Origin: Daphnia pulex
Taxonomy: Eukaryota; Arthropoda; Branchiopoda; Diplostraca; Daphniidae
NCBI RefSeq assembly: GCF_021134715.1
Contig: NC_060024.1
Location: 4,898,001-4,962,000, forward strand
Length of the DNA: 64,000 bases
Reading direction: 5' to 3'
Shown here: in pieces, positions 10,620 to 21,899 of the stretch
How the letters are laid out: each line of letters opens with the position of its first letter
Position numbering within the stretch: position 1 is the first letter of the stretch
Translations under genes and position numbers: made by a program
Notes under the pieces: generated by a model
Database searches by the model: none
What the model saw: only the letters and a program-made list of their open reading frames with translations
What the model was told of the DNA's origin: nothing

Positions 10620-11933
10620 AAACGTGATCGATCCCCTTCATCTACGTTTTCCCCCAGTACAGCTTCCAAAAAATCTTGCCAAGAAGACATTGTCACTGCT
10701 TTAGTTCCAGCAGCTATTGCTAATAAAAAGTTGTAGAGGCAGAGAAGAAAAAACTACCACAAGAGGTTCAAGAAAAAAATAATCTTAAGATATTTAGCTA
10801 TATTGTTGGTGAAGCCCAGCCTTTTTTATCACAGTTGAAAGTATTCATTTCATCAATCTTCTGAGGGAAATCGACTCAAGAGTCGAAGTGTTTTGCGTAA
10901 AATCTTTGAAGAAGTTAATTGCAAAGAAATTTAGTGAATTTAAAGAAAACTTAAAGAAAGATTTTGCTGTGGCCAGTTCGGTATGTTTGACAGCTGATGT
11001 GTGGGGGTAAAAAAATAGAAGTTTCTTAGGGGTTACCGCTCACTGGCTCATTTCAGACGATTTTGGAGTACTGAAGAAAAAATCAGCTGCAATTTCTTGC
11101 ATACGGTTCCCAGGTAAACATTAAAACTATTTGATGCGGCTTTTTTGTTTACATTTCGTCATAATTTTAATTTTTCATCAGGAACACACAACTTTGAAAA
11201 TAAAGCAAAACTACTTGATGAAATTATGGAAGAATTTCTTTTGCATGGCAAAGCTTCTTGTTACTGATAATGCATCCAATTTCTTGAAAGCTTTTAAAGA
11301 ATTCTCAGTAAGTTTACAATTAAGTTTTGCTTGAATTTTTTAATAATTAATTTTGAATACTTTGTATCCGATCAGGCAGAGATGGCTAATAGTAGGGCCG
11401 CTGATTGGCTATCAAGCAAAATTGGCAGATCAATCAGTGCAGCTGAAAAAGTCAAAGAAGTATTTGGTATTGCCCTCCCAACACCGTGTCCTACTCGATG
11501 GAACTCTCTGTATAATAGTCTGTCTTCTTTTCTGAAACACTACAAGAGCCTGGACGCAGCAGGCACAGTATTTCGTTCACTTGGCATTCCTGTTCCTACG
11601 AAAGACGACTTGGACTTATTCATCGAGTACATGCAATGCGTTAAGCCATCGGCTGCGATTTTAGATATTTTTCAAGGAGACAAAGGCTGCTTTCTCGGAA
11701 TAGGAGTTGTTCTGCCTTTGCTTACAAAGCTCAAGAAGCAATTGAACCAAAGAGTATTTCCAAATCTTGGGCCTCTACGTGACCAAATATTGTCGAGAAT
11801 TCAGGATAGGTATGAAATGTGTAACATTGTCAGTGTACTTTATATATTGAGCAGAATTTTCCTTTTCAGGTTTGGTCATCTGTTTCTTGATAATTCCTAC
11901 CTAATTTCAGCCTGCACACATCCGTTTTTTTAA
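10620..11933 (+). pseudogene. hAT-family transposase, decayed
   Basis: About 10780-10860 resembles the hAT block before the catalytic domain (YLAI, GEAQPF). About 10990-11110 gives LTADVWG, a stop, then RSFLGVTAHWLISDDFG, carrying the first catalytic Asp. An intron (acceptor tttcatcag near 11181) leads to a block encoding DNASNFLKAF. A further exon from about 11376 encodes SAAEKVKEVFGIALPTPCPT and RWNSLYNSL, the hAT signature Cys-Pro-Thr-Arg-Trp-Asn-Ser. The C-terminal dimerisation domain is absent before the MITE at 11986. Stops and shifts make it nonfunctional. hAT enzymes cut and paste DNA with 8-bp target duplications. Confidence 0.8.
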
Positions 11934-11985
11934 CTAATTGGATTGAAGACTCTTTAAATAACTAATAAAAACGTGATACCTTAAT

Positions 11986-12316
11986 CACGGTCTAACAGGA
12001 GAGGTAGACAAACGCCCTATCCTTCTGATCAGCCGGAATAATCAAGGGACTTAGAAGCTTCCTTAAAATGCCACTTGGATCGTAGGCGTAGCTTGGTCAC
12101 AACTCTTCAATGCTGCCATTGCCGCCAATTGCCGCTGGCGGCTTGGGGTGGGATTCCCCGAATATATAGAAGGAGAAGGGAGAGGGAGACTGTGCAACAC
12201 ACAACAGCTGGTGACCAACCTACGCCCGCGATCCAAGCGGCATTTTAAGGAACCATCTAAGTCCCTTGATTAGTCTGCTGCCATAGGCGTTAGTCTACCT
12301 CTCCTGTTAGACCGTG
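11986..12316. mobile_element. 331-bp foldback MITE with about 120-bp TIRs and 7-bp TSD
   Basis: The left arm beginning CACGGTCTAACAGGAGAGG is inverted at the right end, with imperfect complementarity extending about 120 bp inward to near 12105 and 12196. The element is flanked by CCTTAAT at 11979-11985 and again at 12317-12323, a 7-bp target-site duplication. It has no coding capacity. It sits immediately 3' of the hAT remnant. The superfamily cannot be fixed from a 7-bp duplication. Confidence 0.92.
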
Positions 12317-12638
12317 CCTTAATAAACAAATTATAGAATAACTAGAGTATTCATTCCTTTATGTTTAGGCCTACCGTAGAAATTACATTTTAATGTCAAG
12401 TACATTAAAATATAGAAGCAAAATACAAAAAAAAACTGTAGGTTTGGAGCAAATTGGACAGCAGTTTTGGGGGTGTATTTGGACATTTGGACAACGCTAA
12501 CTATAGAGTGGTTCGAGGTTGCCATCTTGGATAGTTATTAGTTTGGTGCAACCTCAAACAAAAAAGCATTGGCTTGTTTAGTAATTTTGGTGGGAAACGA
12601 ATGAAAGTGAACAATTTTTGTAATGGGTGTAGTTTACA

Positions 12639-14700
12639 ATGTCTGAACTTTCAATATTTTCTAAAAATCTTGAACCGAAAGCAAAGAATCGGTTGTTAGA
12701 GCTGTTGTCGTCATTGAAAATTGATGATCCAAACTGGATTGACGATAATCTTTGGAAAAATATCGTGATGCCGTTCCAATTGTTCCGGCAGTGACGTGGC
12801 CTAAGCTAATTACCATTTCCAAAATGAAAAAATTTAAATTCTGGAGAACCACTGCAAGTTCAAAAAGAAGTTATTGCTGCCATGGAGCAGAATCTGGATA
12901 ACCAATGGTTTAGGTACTTTAGTGGGTTAGAGCTGACAAGCAGCACAGTCGTGCTGAAAGCCAAGGTATATTCATCAAACTATTTCTTCGTGTTATGTGA
13001 ATCGCATTTTATATTGTATTTATACATAGGTTACAGCATCACCAACATTAAGTACAATGTATTATTCTTGTGTAGCCTGTGCTAAGGACGGAATGGCTCA
13101 ATTTGCTCATTGCACATGTCCAGCAGGGTAAAAATTTTTATTTAACTTTTTTGCTATTTTAACAATATCATTAGTCTACATAATAGTTAAATTGTCTTCC
13201 AGTCTAGATGAAATGTGCACACATGTCGCAACCCTTTTGCATGCAGTGATATCAGCTCATGAAGTTAAGACAAACACTAGTTGCACAAAATAAATATGTG
13301 CTTAGATAGACAACACTTCCAAGCCGGTAACCAGGAGGTGCTGGTGTGGTGGCAGGTTCCTCTTGATGTTTGTATTTTTTTCGTGTGTGTGTGTCGTATT
13401 GTCTGCTTAACGACGGAAACAAAAAAAAAAGAAAGCAGACGACACTTTAACAATAGGAGGGGGGGGGGTAGGCCCCCCGGTAGAAAAATCATGTTCTCCT
13501 CACCCACTCCTCTCCCTCCAAAAATTGACCCCTTCCCACTCACCCCCGCACAAAAAAAATTGGGCCTTTCCAACCTACCCTAGCCGAAAATCCGACTCCT
13601 TACCTCAATCCGAACCGCAAAAACGAAAAAAGCGGTTTAATTGACAGCGCTCTCGATCCGCTGAACGGATCGTGATATTTTTTTTTTCAACTTGTCCGTC
13701 TCATCAAGTGTGACTTCACCTGCCCACCACAGACAGGATCAAAGAGACAATTTGTACGAAACCGCAAATTGTCCGAGAAACAAGTCCTAATAACACCCCC
13801 CCCCCCCGGACCCTCTTGGAAGCTAAGAGGGAATAAAAACATTTGTCAGCATCGTTGTGTCTTTACTTAATAAACATTGTATTTCATAGGAATGTTTCAG
13901 AAGGTTTGGCATTTTTGGTACTCATCTAAAGCCGGTAACGTCACGGTCATCGTTTAAAAATCCAACACAAGAACAGATAACAAGGGTTCGAAAGAGACTT
14001 GTTGAAATGAAGAAACCTGCTCCCATAGGTGCTCTCGATCCAGACAATTATAGTGATAACATACCAGAAGCAGTGAAAAATCCACCACCACCTTCTTTCA
14101 AGAATCTTTTAAGGAAACATTTGTCTCAGGCAACATACGAGACTGTGTTAAATGTGTGCAAAGATGCAATAACCTCCCTATTAATCAACAAAGATCAGTG
14201 TGCAATTATAGAGAACCTTACACGTCAACAAAGAGAGAGAAAATATTGGTCAACGTACAGAGTTGGCAGAATCTCTGGATAAACATTTCAATAAGCTATT
14301 TCTGCTAATGTTGAAAAACCTTCATATTCCTTGATCAAGAAAAACTGCTATCCCGCTGCATCAGGATTAACCCTGGTAATTTATCGTACTCTGTTCATGG
14401 TTAACGTGATTCTACAAACTGAGTATCTTAACATTTGAATTTCTTTATAGAAGAAATTTGAAAAGAAATCCTCTTTGATGCCACCGTCCTTAAAATGGGG
14501 AATTGAAAACGAGCAAATTTTAAGAGAGTCATTTCTGAAGAAGCTTAGTGATAAAGGACACTATTCACCGTTTAAATATTCCGGTTGTGGTTTCTTCATT
14601 TCAAAGGAATATATTCTTTTATTGGTGCAAGTCCCGCATTCTAAAAAATCGAGTATTGAAAAAGCTATACACTTGTTTGTATAGTTAATTTTCTGTACAT
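12639..14700 (+). pseudogene. SWIM zinc finger plus YqaJ-type nuclease gene, decayed
   Basis: The ATG at 12639 opens a frame with KIDDPNWIDDNLW, which then shifts to a VPAVTWPKL block. About 12860-13270 contains a SWIM zinc finger: AHCTCPAGLDEMCTHVA, with CxC...CxH spacing. After a G/C-tract-rich insertion or intron (about 13300-13870), 14007-14282 encodes LTRQQRERKYWSTYRVGRIS, the entry motif of YqaJ (lambda-exonuclease-like) domains. Further on, SSLMPPSLKWGIENEQILRE and GCGFFISKEY match the same domain. The next conserved motif appears in a shifted frame as YSFIGASPAF, so the catalytic Asp expected after Ser-Pro is Ala and a stop follows. This domain pair is common in transposon-like gene families of invertebrates; its role is not firmly known. 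Confidence 0.75.
13400..13870. repeat. Simple-sequence-rich insert (G9, C14 and T/A tracts)
   Basis: A run of G at about 13460, a run of about 14 C at 13796 and purine/pyrimidine tracts interrupt the SWIM/YqaJ gene. There is a small inverted match around GACAATTTGT and ACAAATTGTC near 13745-13775. No coding content was recognised. It may be intron or an inserted repeat. Confidence 0.5.
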
Positions 14701-16620
14701 TGTATGCAGAAAATGTAATACATCCGTGTACATAAGAAAGAGGAAAAAAGTATTTTATGGCGGCCATCATGTTAAAATGCCGTCGGTTTTCCAGCCTCAT
14801 TAACAACGGTAGTGAAAAAAAGAGGACGGAAAGAATTGTGGAAATGAAGAGAAAAAGGGGATTTAACGAAGGAGGAGAGGAGATAGGAGAAAGGGAGTTA
14901 TGATAAGAGAAATGGAAAGATGGAAATATGTCCTTCACCGCGTTATTTTCAAGGTATTTTCACTTATTGTTTTGTTTCCACACCTTCTTTTTTTTGTTTT
15001 CCATTACCCTGTTGTTACCAGGCCGTAAGCAACATTGTGGGGGAAGGAACAATCGGGATACATCCCCCCTCAGTTAACTATAAATTTCTGTACGGAAACA
15101 GTTATTCAGTTTCTCACTAAATTATAGTGTTAGTTGACTTAGGTTTTCATTGACAAATTACGAAAGTTTTCGTTAAAAGTTGGTATGTGGTGTAATTCCA
15201 TTCCACTAAATACATTGCTGCTGAAAGCCTTTTAGGATTGATTTCACAAGGTTTGTTTTGACGTGTATAGTCATCATATCAATTCGACGTAATTGTATCA
15301 TCTGAATTTTAGAAGTAAATCCCCTGCTCACGTCAATCTTATATGTTCCCCTATGCACGAAGCACTAAGTAATGCAAGTGACATGATCCAGCCAGCTTTT
15401 CATTATCGGCAATGACTGCTATATTAAAATAGATCAGTTATTTATAAAGATTGAAAATGCTAGTTTTGAATTAGGGTTAGCCTATGTAGTTGGTTATTAT
15501 CATGTGCTGAATCTTCAATATCCTGTTCCGCTTAATTTTGTGTTTGTTTTTTTGAGACCTTGTTTGGTATGCCACCTTCGATCAAAAATACTGGTGTGGA
15601 AAATTTACAAAGCCTTTTGGCTGCTTGACAAGTCTAAAAATACCACACTTGAAAGATAAGATACGTTGGATCAAAGGGATTTTCTTTTTTTCATTTGAAG
15701 TAGTTGTTCTCTATGAGAAAAATCCGCATAAATTGGCTTGTGTATATAAAGACAACGTAGATAACTTTTTGAATAAAGGCGTCTGCGCGTACTTTACGAA
15801 TGAGATACGTAGCGGTATATTGGATCAGCCTTAAGTTAATGAAATAAGATTTAATATGATATCGAGCCATCATAGTATCAATACAATTTAAACGTAATTC
15901 AATAAAAGCCAATTTCATATCAGCCTTCGTCACGATTATTGAATAAATTCTTATACAATTATACACTATCGGTGTAAAAATATTATTGCATTACAAAAGG
16001 CAATCAAGGTTATATAAAGAAGCAACTCAAGGGTTTTTCAGCTAATTTTCTGGTTTTGTTTTGGGGGCCATGATGCGAACAAGGACATTTTAAATCAAGT
16101 TTATAAGAAGGAGGAGAGACCGATATAACCGCTACCTTCTAGGGACAAATTCATATAGACCAAGTATATTGTTTTCCCAGTATAGTGGAATGTATTTTTT
16201 TCCTATACACAATGTATCGGAGCTCAGGGCTGTACAGGGATGTATAGAGAAATATGTACAGAAGTATACTTTTAGCATACGTCATTTTTTTAGCATACAT
16301 GACTTTTTTTAAATCGTTACAACTCCTTTATTTTCAACTGGAAAAATAAAAAAAAAATGGGAAGGTAGACAAGAGAATACCTTACAATACAAGTAAAAAA
16401 TATTTAATGAAAAGTAAATAAAAAGAGAAATAATCGGAAATTAAGATTTTTGTCCAAGATGACACCGTTCTCCCCAATTTCATCTTTTTAAAATGGAAAA
16501 TATTGCGAAACAGAAAAGGATCATTTTGAATCCTCTACGCATATGGAGTTTGGTGTGCGATTGGAATTGTCCAACTTCAATTGTGTTCACCGTTTATCTT
16601 AAATTAAAATTATGCGTTAC
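14701..16620. other. No gene recognised
   Basis: A+T-rich intergenic sequence. A 70-codon open frame at 15625-15834 lacks any motif. Around 16180-16300 there are several TATAC/GTATA-rich short repeats. Confidence 0.5.
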
Positions 16621-16621
16621 C

Positions 16622-17249
16622 AGATGGTCATCCGTTTCAAGAAGGTTTAAACATTTTGGATGTTGATCAATTGCTAAAGCGTGAAAAAATAAGAAAATTG
16701 TTTAAGCCAATCGTATTATCTGCCAAAGATTTTGAAAATCTGTTAGAACCAGCAGATGCACTTGCTCAAAACCCGTTTCAAAGATTTGCGGAAGATAGAG
16801 CTCTTAATGAGTTTCTGTCTTTTTTGCAAAGAATCGAATGTACCACCGTACTCTTCGACTCTGGGTTACTCATTCTACTGGCGCCGTTTAACCATCGCGT
16901 TATCTCGTCACAATATCTTGTGGCTGAGCGCATTGACGGATACGGATAGCAGCTACCATAAGAAATAATATTTGTTGTTGCCTTTTGGTGGCTGTTATTC
17001 TGGTGTTTTACTAATCAGATTGTATATGATTGCAGATCGTTGATTCCTAACGAGAAAGTTTTAAGAGCTAGTGTAACTGATGAAAATAACAGCAAAACTT
17101 TCACTAATTCTGTCTCCGGACCAAATTCAAAACCAAGTAGATTAATTAACATAGTTATTTCCTACATCCATTATTTGAAGTCAGACAAGACGAGGATAGA
17201 AGCTATAGGGACTTTATTTATGCGCTTAATGAGTGCCCCAATTACTTAA
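16622..17249 (+). CDS. Two possible exons of an unrecognised protein
   Basis: A block from about 16622 (after ttaccag) encodes LLKREKIRKLFKPIVLSAKD and LLEPADALAQNPFQRFAED, with coding-like composition. Downstream in another frame it reads WRRLTIALSRHNILWLSAL. A second block from 17038 (after tgattgcag) ends at 17249 (MSAPIT, TAA). I do not recognise the family and could not join the blocks in one frame, so this may be a pseudogene or two unrelated exons. Confidence 0.3.
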
Positions 17250-17557
17250 TTATAATTTATTGTAATTATAAAAGATTAGATGATAGTTGAAGGACAAATA
17301 CGAGTTATTTAATAAGAAATGGGTGGAGGAGGCAATGGCAATGAAGTAGGAAGTGTGTGCATTTCTTTATGAATTGGAAATCATGTGTGTGGCATTATTT
17401 TCTTTTTTTCTATTTGTATTACTATCTTTTTCATTATTGTTATTATTATTCTGCTGCAGCTGCTGCTGTTTGGTGGTGAATGGTGTCTTGTCAGAATTTT
17501 TTGTTTCTCACCCACGTGATTTTTTTTTTCTCTTCTCTCTCTCTTTCCCACACAAAG

Positions 17558-18807
17558 AAGATTAATCGGCTGGATCCTAACCTTAAAATCCCAGAAATGA
17601 AAACTGTGGTACATTACATTAGGAAGATAACAAATGGCAACTTGAAACAATTCCACAATTCAATGTGTGAATATTGTTCACATCTCGCTGTGTTCAACAG
17701 TCCAGCGGCACTAAACTATCACCTAATTGCCGAACACAGTGGATACTTCAAGAACATAACTGAAAAATTATACTATTATTCCGACCAACTAGCCGATGAA
17801 CAGTTTAAAATGGCTGTTGAGGAACTTAAATCCGAGATTGCAGGACAAGAATTATTTGTCATTTTTCGAACTCCAAGCCTAAAGGTATAATATAATTATT
17901 CTTTATTTTAAAAAAAATTAATCGAATGACTTTAACTTTTATTAGGAAAAAGTTGAAAAACTAATGGGAGACATGGAAAACAAACGTGGAACCAAAAGGA
18001 AAGTGCCTAAAGTGAACAACTCCACCGCTCACAGCAGTACCAGCAAGAACAGGATGATTGCAGGGGAGAATCCCGTCGTCAACGCAGTCTCTCCAACGAG
18101 CAATTCTCGTCACCCGATATCAATCACCTCGCCGTTGCCATCATCATCTGATTATCATCAGAGTTCAGGACCGTCCGGTTACCCTAAATTCCAAGGCCAA
18201 GCGCAGAAGAAGAAAAGATACGAAGAGGATCGCCTGCAACAATCACAACATGATCAGGTTCCTCGAACGGCCGTTCATCCGAGTACAGTCGAAACCGAAT
18301 TGGATGGCGGTTCACGTACTTTTTTTTAACATTTCCGGAGCGCCGGCAGTTGGGCAACCGTTGACTCAACCTTTCCAACATTCTTCGCCTCATGTCTCCA
18401 GCATACAGCAACAACATCCACCGCAACAACATCATCGACCAGGGTCTGTAGACGGTAACAAACCGATCCGAGAACAAGGGCGTCATCATCAAGTAACAGG
18501 ATTCGCTGCCAAAGCAATGCCACTGGAAACTGGTAAGAGCGTACCACCGCAAATGTCCATTCAAGGGATGTTCCCGCTGCCAATTGGAGCACCACCGTCG
18601 AGGGAACAATTGCGCCTTTCCTCTTCTTCTAGGCGAAGTGATTTTCTAGCTCCTTCGGCCTCCTCGTATGACAGATCGTCGATTCTTCGACAGCAGGATC
18701 ATAACCGTGGCGCCGGTGATGTGGCCAATGATTCCATTCCTCGCAAAACTGGCCCATTGCAGCAGCGCACCCTATTCGATTTTTTGCCAAGCAATACAAG
18801 CCAATAA
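17558..18807 (+). CDS. C2H2 zinc-finger protein with Gln/Ser-rich C-terminus (partial 5')
   Basis: Three exons join in frame: 17558-17884, 17946-18282 and 18350-18807, with introns of 61 and 67 nt and good GT-AG borders (phase 0, then phase 1). The first encodes one C2H2-like finger (MCEYCSHLAVF, then NYHLIAEH; Cys-x2-Cys, about 14 residues, His-x4-His). The second is basic and Ser/Asn-rich (KRGTKRKVPK, a candidate nuclear localisation signal). The third is rich in Gln, His, Pro and Ser and ends in QQRTLFDFLPSNTSQ. That tail contains Q-x-x-L-x-x-F-L, close to a PCNA-interacting (PIP) box except that the last aromatic is Leu. A frame that looked broken at a run of T is explained by the second intron. 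The start codon and upstream exons are unresolved. A nuclear DNA-associated role is inference. Confidence 0.55.
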
Positions 18808-19109
18808 TGGTTGTCACCAGAACCGATAACGGACCAAATTGCAAACAATCAACGTCCACAGAATGCAATGAATATGAAAAATACGAAAAAGAATTTAGAA
18901 AGGAACTACAATGTTCATGGAGGAATGACAATCACGGTCACGATGACGATCATGATGAAGACACAGCCTAAGCAGTGCATTACTACAAACTGCCGTTCAC
19001 GAATGAGGTCCTACTCAAAGAATGAAGCGATGCAAACGGTATAATAACAATAAGTTTTGAAATATTTTGACTTATTTTCTTATAAAAGCTTGTTCCTCCC
19101 TGCTTTCAG

Positions 19110-19303
19110 AAGATGGTGATGGTTGTAACAATGATGAAACAATTGTTAAAAATAGAAAAGTCTTCCTGAAAAAAACTGTACCTGGAAAAATTGAAAAATC
19201 ACTTACCAGGAAATTGGCTTCCAATTCAACAACAAGCAAACAAGCCGATTTGGCAAAGATTCTGTGTCCTAAGGAACTAATAATCAGAATCGAAAGATTG
19301 TAA
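19110..19303 (+). CDS. Possible terminal exon, unrecognised
   Basis: An acceptor (ctgctttcag) precedes an open frame that runs to TAA at 19301-19303. It is Lys/Thr-rich and ends AKILCPKELIIRIERL. It could be a last exon of the zinc-finger gene or of a different gene. No domain could be named, and the preceding donor was not fixed. Confidence 0.3.
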
Positions 19304-19387
19304 GAAAAATGCAGAACTACGGTACAAAATTGCCTTAAGAATTGGTAGTACCGCCAATAGTGTATTTTGAAAATGAACATTTCAAAG

Positions 19388-19891
19388 TGTTCAGTGGATT
19401 ACCTTCTTTCTGAAATCCGGAAAATCACAATTGATTGGCTGTAATGTTTGCTACTTGTATAGTGATTGCGATCGTTATAGCTGCTTTTTCACTAATGTAC
19501 ATCTGCACCCTATACGCCATCGTAAGTAATTCCACTTTCACACAACTACATTTTTATACGTTTTAAATTAATTCTTATTTCATCGAAGACCGGGCGTCGT
19601 TTCACCTTCGGATCACGATACTTGAGTTGCCGAACTACACCAACAACCTTTTCCGGAAACAATGACTCCCTTTCATTGAACAATGATCCCACTGTACGCA
19701 AGACACCAACACCAATTCCTTTGAATTGTAGGCAGATGATAACATGAACAACGAGGAATTTTATTGTTAAAATATAAATGGCTCCTATTGTTTCACTGCA
19801 ATTGAAAGAATGTAAAGGTTAAGAACAACGACTAAGAAATAAACGCGTTCAAATGAGCCTCGAGTATGATTTGTTTGAATCAATTTATTTT
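19388..19891 (+). pseudogene. Copy B of the membrane-protein 3' end, decayed
   Basis: This is the inverted duplicate of 2275-2782. The transmembrane exon (19463-19521) and the start of the last exon (19589) are kept with the same splice borders. It differs from copy A by an extra 5 nt that introduces a frameshift and stop before the helix, and by the loss of about 13 nt in the tail that replaces the natural C-terminus. The 22-nt GT...AG interval (19441-19462) is conserved in position but diverged in sequence. Confidence 0.7.
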
Positions 19892-20144
19892 GCCTGCTCA
19901 AACGTCGATGCTCTGCCACCCTGCGCATATTTTGTTCCCGATTACTGCGTTCCTGCGGCAGAAGATCGCAACTCACTCAAAAGTCAAAACACAAAGTCAA
20001 CACCAGCTGAGCAGGCTGGCTGAGCATGCTCACCTCAGTGTTGGTTTGATTTCACCAGTTAGTGAATGTGATTGTTTTAAACTTTTAGTTTTTACTGGTG
20101 AAATATTGCATTTCTTGACTCTAAATACACCAGCCTGCTGTGAA

Positions 20145-20623
20145 ATGAGGTTCGTGGGTCGTCCCAAAATTCTCGGTTTATCCAAGGAAGAGTTAGAACA
20201 ACAGAGAGCTGATAGGGAAATGGCTCAGGAAAAAGCCAAAAGAGAAAAGGCAGAAAAGAGAAAAATGAAAAACAAGGGATATGGTCAAAGTCAAGAAAGA
20301 AAACCATACAATCATACGGAAAGTAAAATTAAAGGTAAACCATTGTCTAGTAGGCATAAAAAGTCAAAATTTAGTGCTCGCTCCCCAGTTGAAGTTCCCT
20401 CAACAACAGCAGCAGGCCTGGTTTTAAATAATGAACAACCCCATGACATGGAATGCGGTGAGAAATTTAAATACTTTTATCCTTTATATAGATAATTAAT
20501 AAAAATATATATTTTATTCTAGACACTGGAAGTGAAACTATTTCGAACGAAACACTAGAAACTCCCCACATTTTTCCTGCAGATTACACAAAAGAATTCA
20601 TAGATTTGTTTCAGTTGTACTAA
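20145..20623 (+). CDS. Small basic coiled-coil protein, unrecognised
   Basis: The ATG at 20145 starts MRFVGRPKILGLSKEELEQQ followed by a long Lys/Glu/Arg helix-forming segment and a basic Ser/Lys region. A GTGAGA donor after 20457 and an acceptor at 20521-20522 give a 65-nt intron in phase 1. The second exon (20523-20623) ends FIDLFQLY and TAA, for about 138 residues in all. The basic Gly-Arg-Pro-Lys start followed by a charged coiled coil is seen in several transposon-linked and nuclear proteins, but I cannot name a family. A further open exon, 20691-21034, follows a good acceptor but cannot be joined in phase. Confidence 0.35.
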
Positions 20624-20690
20624 CATATGAAATATATTTTATGAACCATAAAATTTTTATTTAATGATTTAACAATCCTTTTGACAACAG

Positions 20691-21034
20691 ATAACCAGGA
20701 GGAATGCATAAATTTTCTGAAATTTACAGAAAAAGACTATCCGACAGAACCTGTAAAAACAATCAAAACAAAAGAAAAGAAAATCCTTGATGATCAAGTG
20801 GAAAGTGGATGGGATGAAACAATGACAGAATCAGCCTATAAAGCTGCTGTTGAAGTTTATAGCTGCAAGTGGAGCTGCTGTCATGTTTGCTTTTCCAAGC
20901 CAAAAATTATTGTGAAGACGAGGACGGGAGGGACAGGGTTGCAGCATTGCCAAACCGTTTCACAACATTCGGCCCATCCTGACAAAACAAGATCTCCTGA
21001 TCTTAACAGATTGTCTACATTTTGGGACAGGTAA
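20691..21034 (+). CDS. Possible downstream exon, unrecognised
   Basis: After a tgacaacag acceptor the frame runs open through a Glu/Lys/Thr-rich segment (ILDDQVESGWDETMTESAYK) into a Cys-rich stretch (YSCKWSCCHVCF), then to a stop at 21034. The second half looks less coding-like. It may belong to the preceding coiled-coil gene if an unseen donor exists. Confidence 0.25.
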
Positions 21035-21184
21035 TCACGACAACTGCACATGAGGAGAACCAATTAAAGGGGGGGGGGAAAGCGACACACATGAACTGAA
21101 TTATTGAACATCACATAACAATTAAACAGAAACGGATAATCAAAAATGTTTCGACAATAAGAAAAAGGAAACATGAAACGAACA

Positions 21185-21890
21185 AGTTGATAATAATAAT
21201 AATAATAATGTATTGAATTTGATATTGTATAGCGCCTTTTCCATAGACTTATCAAAGGCGCTATTGCTCCCAACAGAAAACTTGTGACACTTAGTTTCCA
21301 TAACCCTTTATCGGCCGTTGGGACATCCGTGGCGAGATCCTCTGGATCGTTCTAATGCCTGTCGGGACAAATCCCTATAGGGAATCCTCTCTGAATCCTT
21401 GTTGACTTGGCGTCTAGAAGTTGAAAACTTTTATTGGCTCACGTCGATAAAGGGATAAGCATTTCGGAACAAGAATGTTTTTAGATGACATTGGAATTGT
21501 GTGAGAGAGAAACGAGAAGAATAGGGAAAAAGAGCTAGCAAGCGCAACTCAAGGGGTAAAGAATTCCATATTCGAGGTGCAGCAGCAGAGAAGGCACGAT
21601 CACCAAAGCCTTTCGTACGGGTTCGGTGAGAGTGAAGAAGGAGTTTAGAAGATGAACGTGTCTCACGACCAGAATCACGAATACTAATCAATGCAGTAAG
21701 ATACAGAGGAGCAAGACCAATGAGACAGCGAAACACAAGCACAGCTATCTTAAACTCAATTCGTTGATAAATAGGAAGCCAGTGAAAAGAACGAAGAGTC
21801 GGGGTGATAGATTCACGAAGACGAACACCAGAGATAAGTCTAGCCACCGAGTTCTGCATACGTTGCAGTCTGTTCTGACTTGTTGAAAGG
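21185..21890 (-). mobile_element. 5'-truncated LINE (Jockey/CR1/L2-like) 3' end
   Basis: On the minus strand, about 21890-21431 encodes the C-terminal region downstream of a LINE reverse transcriptase: LQRMQNSVARLISG, FHWLPIYQRIEFKIAVLVFR, APLYLTALI, RIWNSLPLELR and a final HLKTFLFRNAY. This order is characteristic of Jockey-superfamily elements. A roughly 150-nt 3' untranslated region ends in an (ATT)n tail at 21190-21209. The 5' end is cut off within about 20 nt of Gypsy-derived sequence near 21880-21900. Reverse transcriptase and endonuclease domains are absent. Confidence 0.85.
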
Positions 21891-21899
21891 CATGGACGA

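Noticed and set aside
13281..13583. Overlapping frames on both strands around G- and C-runs
   Set aside because: Explained by simple sequence inside the SWIM/YqaJ locus.
18318..18340. Apparent frameshift at a run of T in the zinc-finger gene
   Set aside because: Resolved as part of a 67-nt phase-1 intron (18283-18349).
18184..18609. Minus-strand frames opposite the zinc-finger gene
   Set aside because: The plus strand has three splice-consistent exons; minus frames are shadows.
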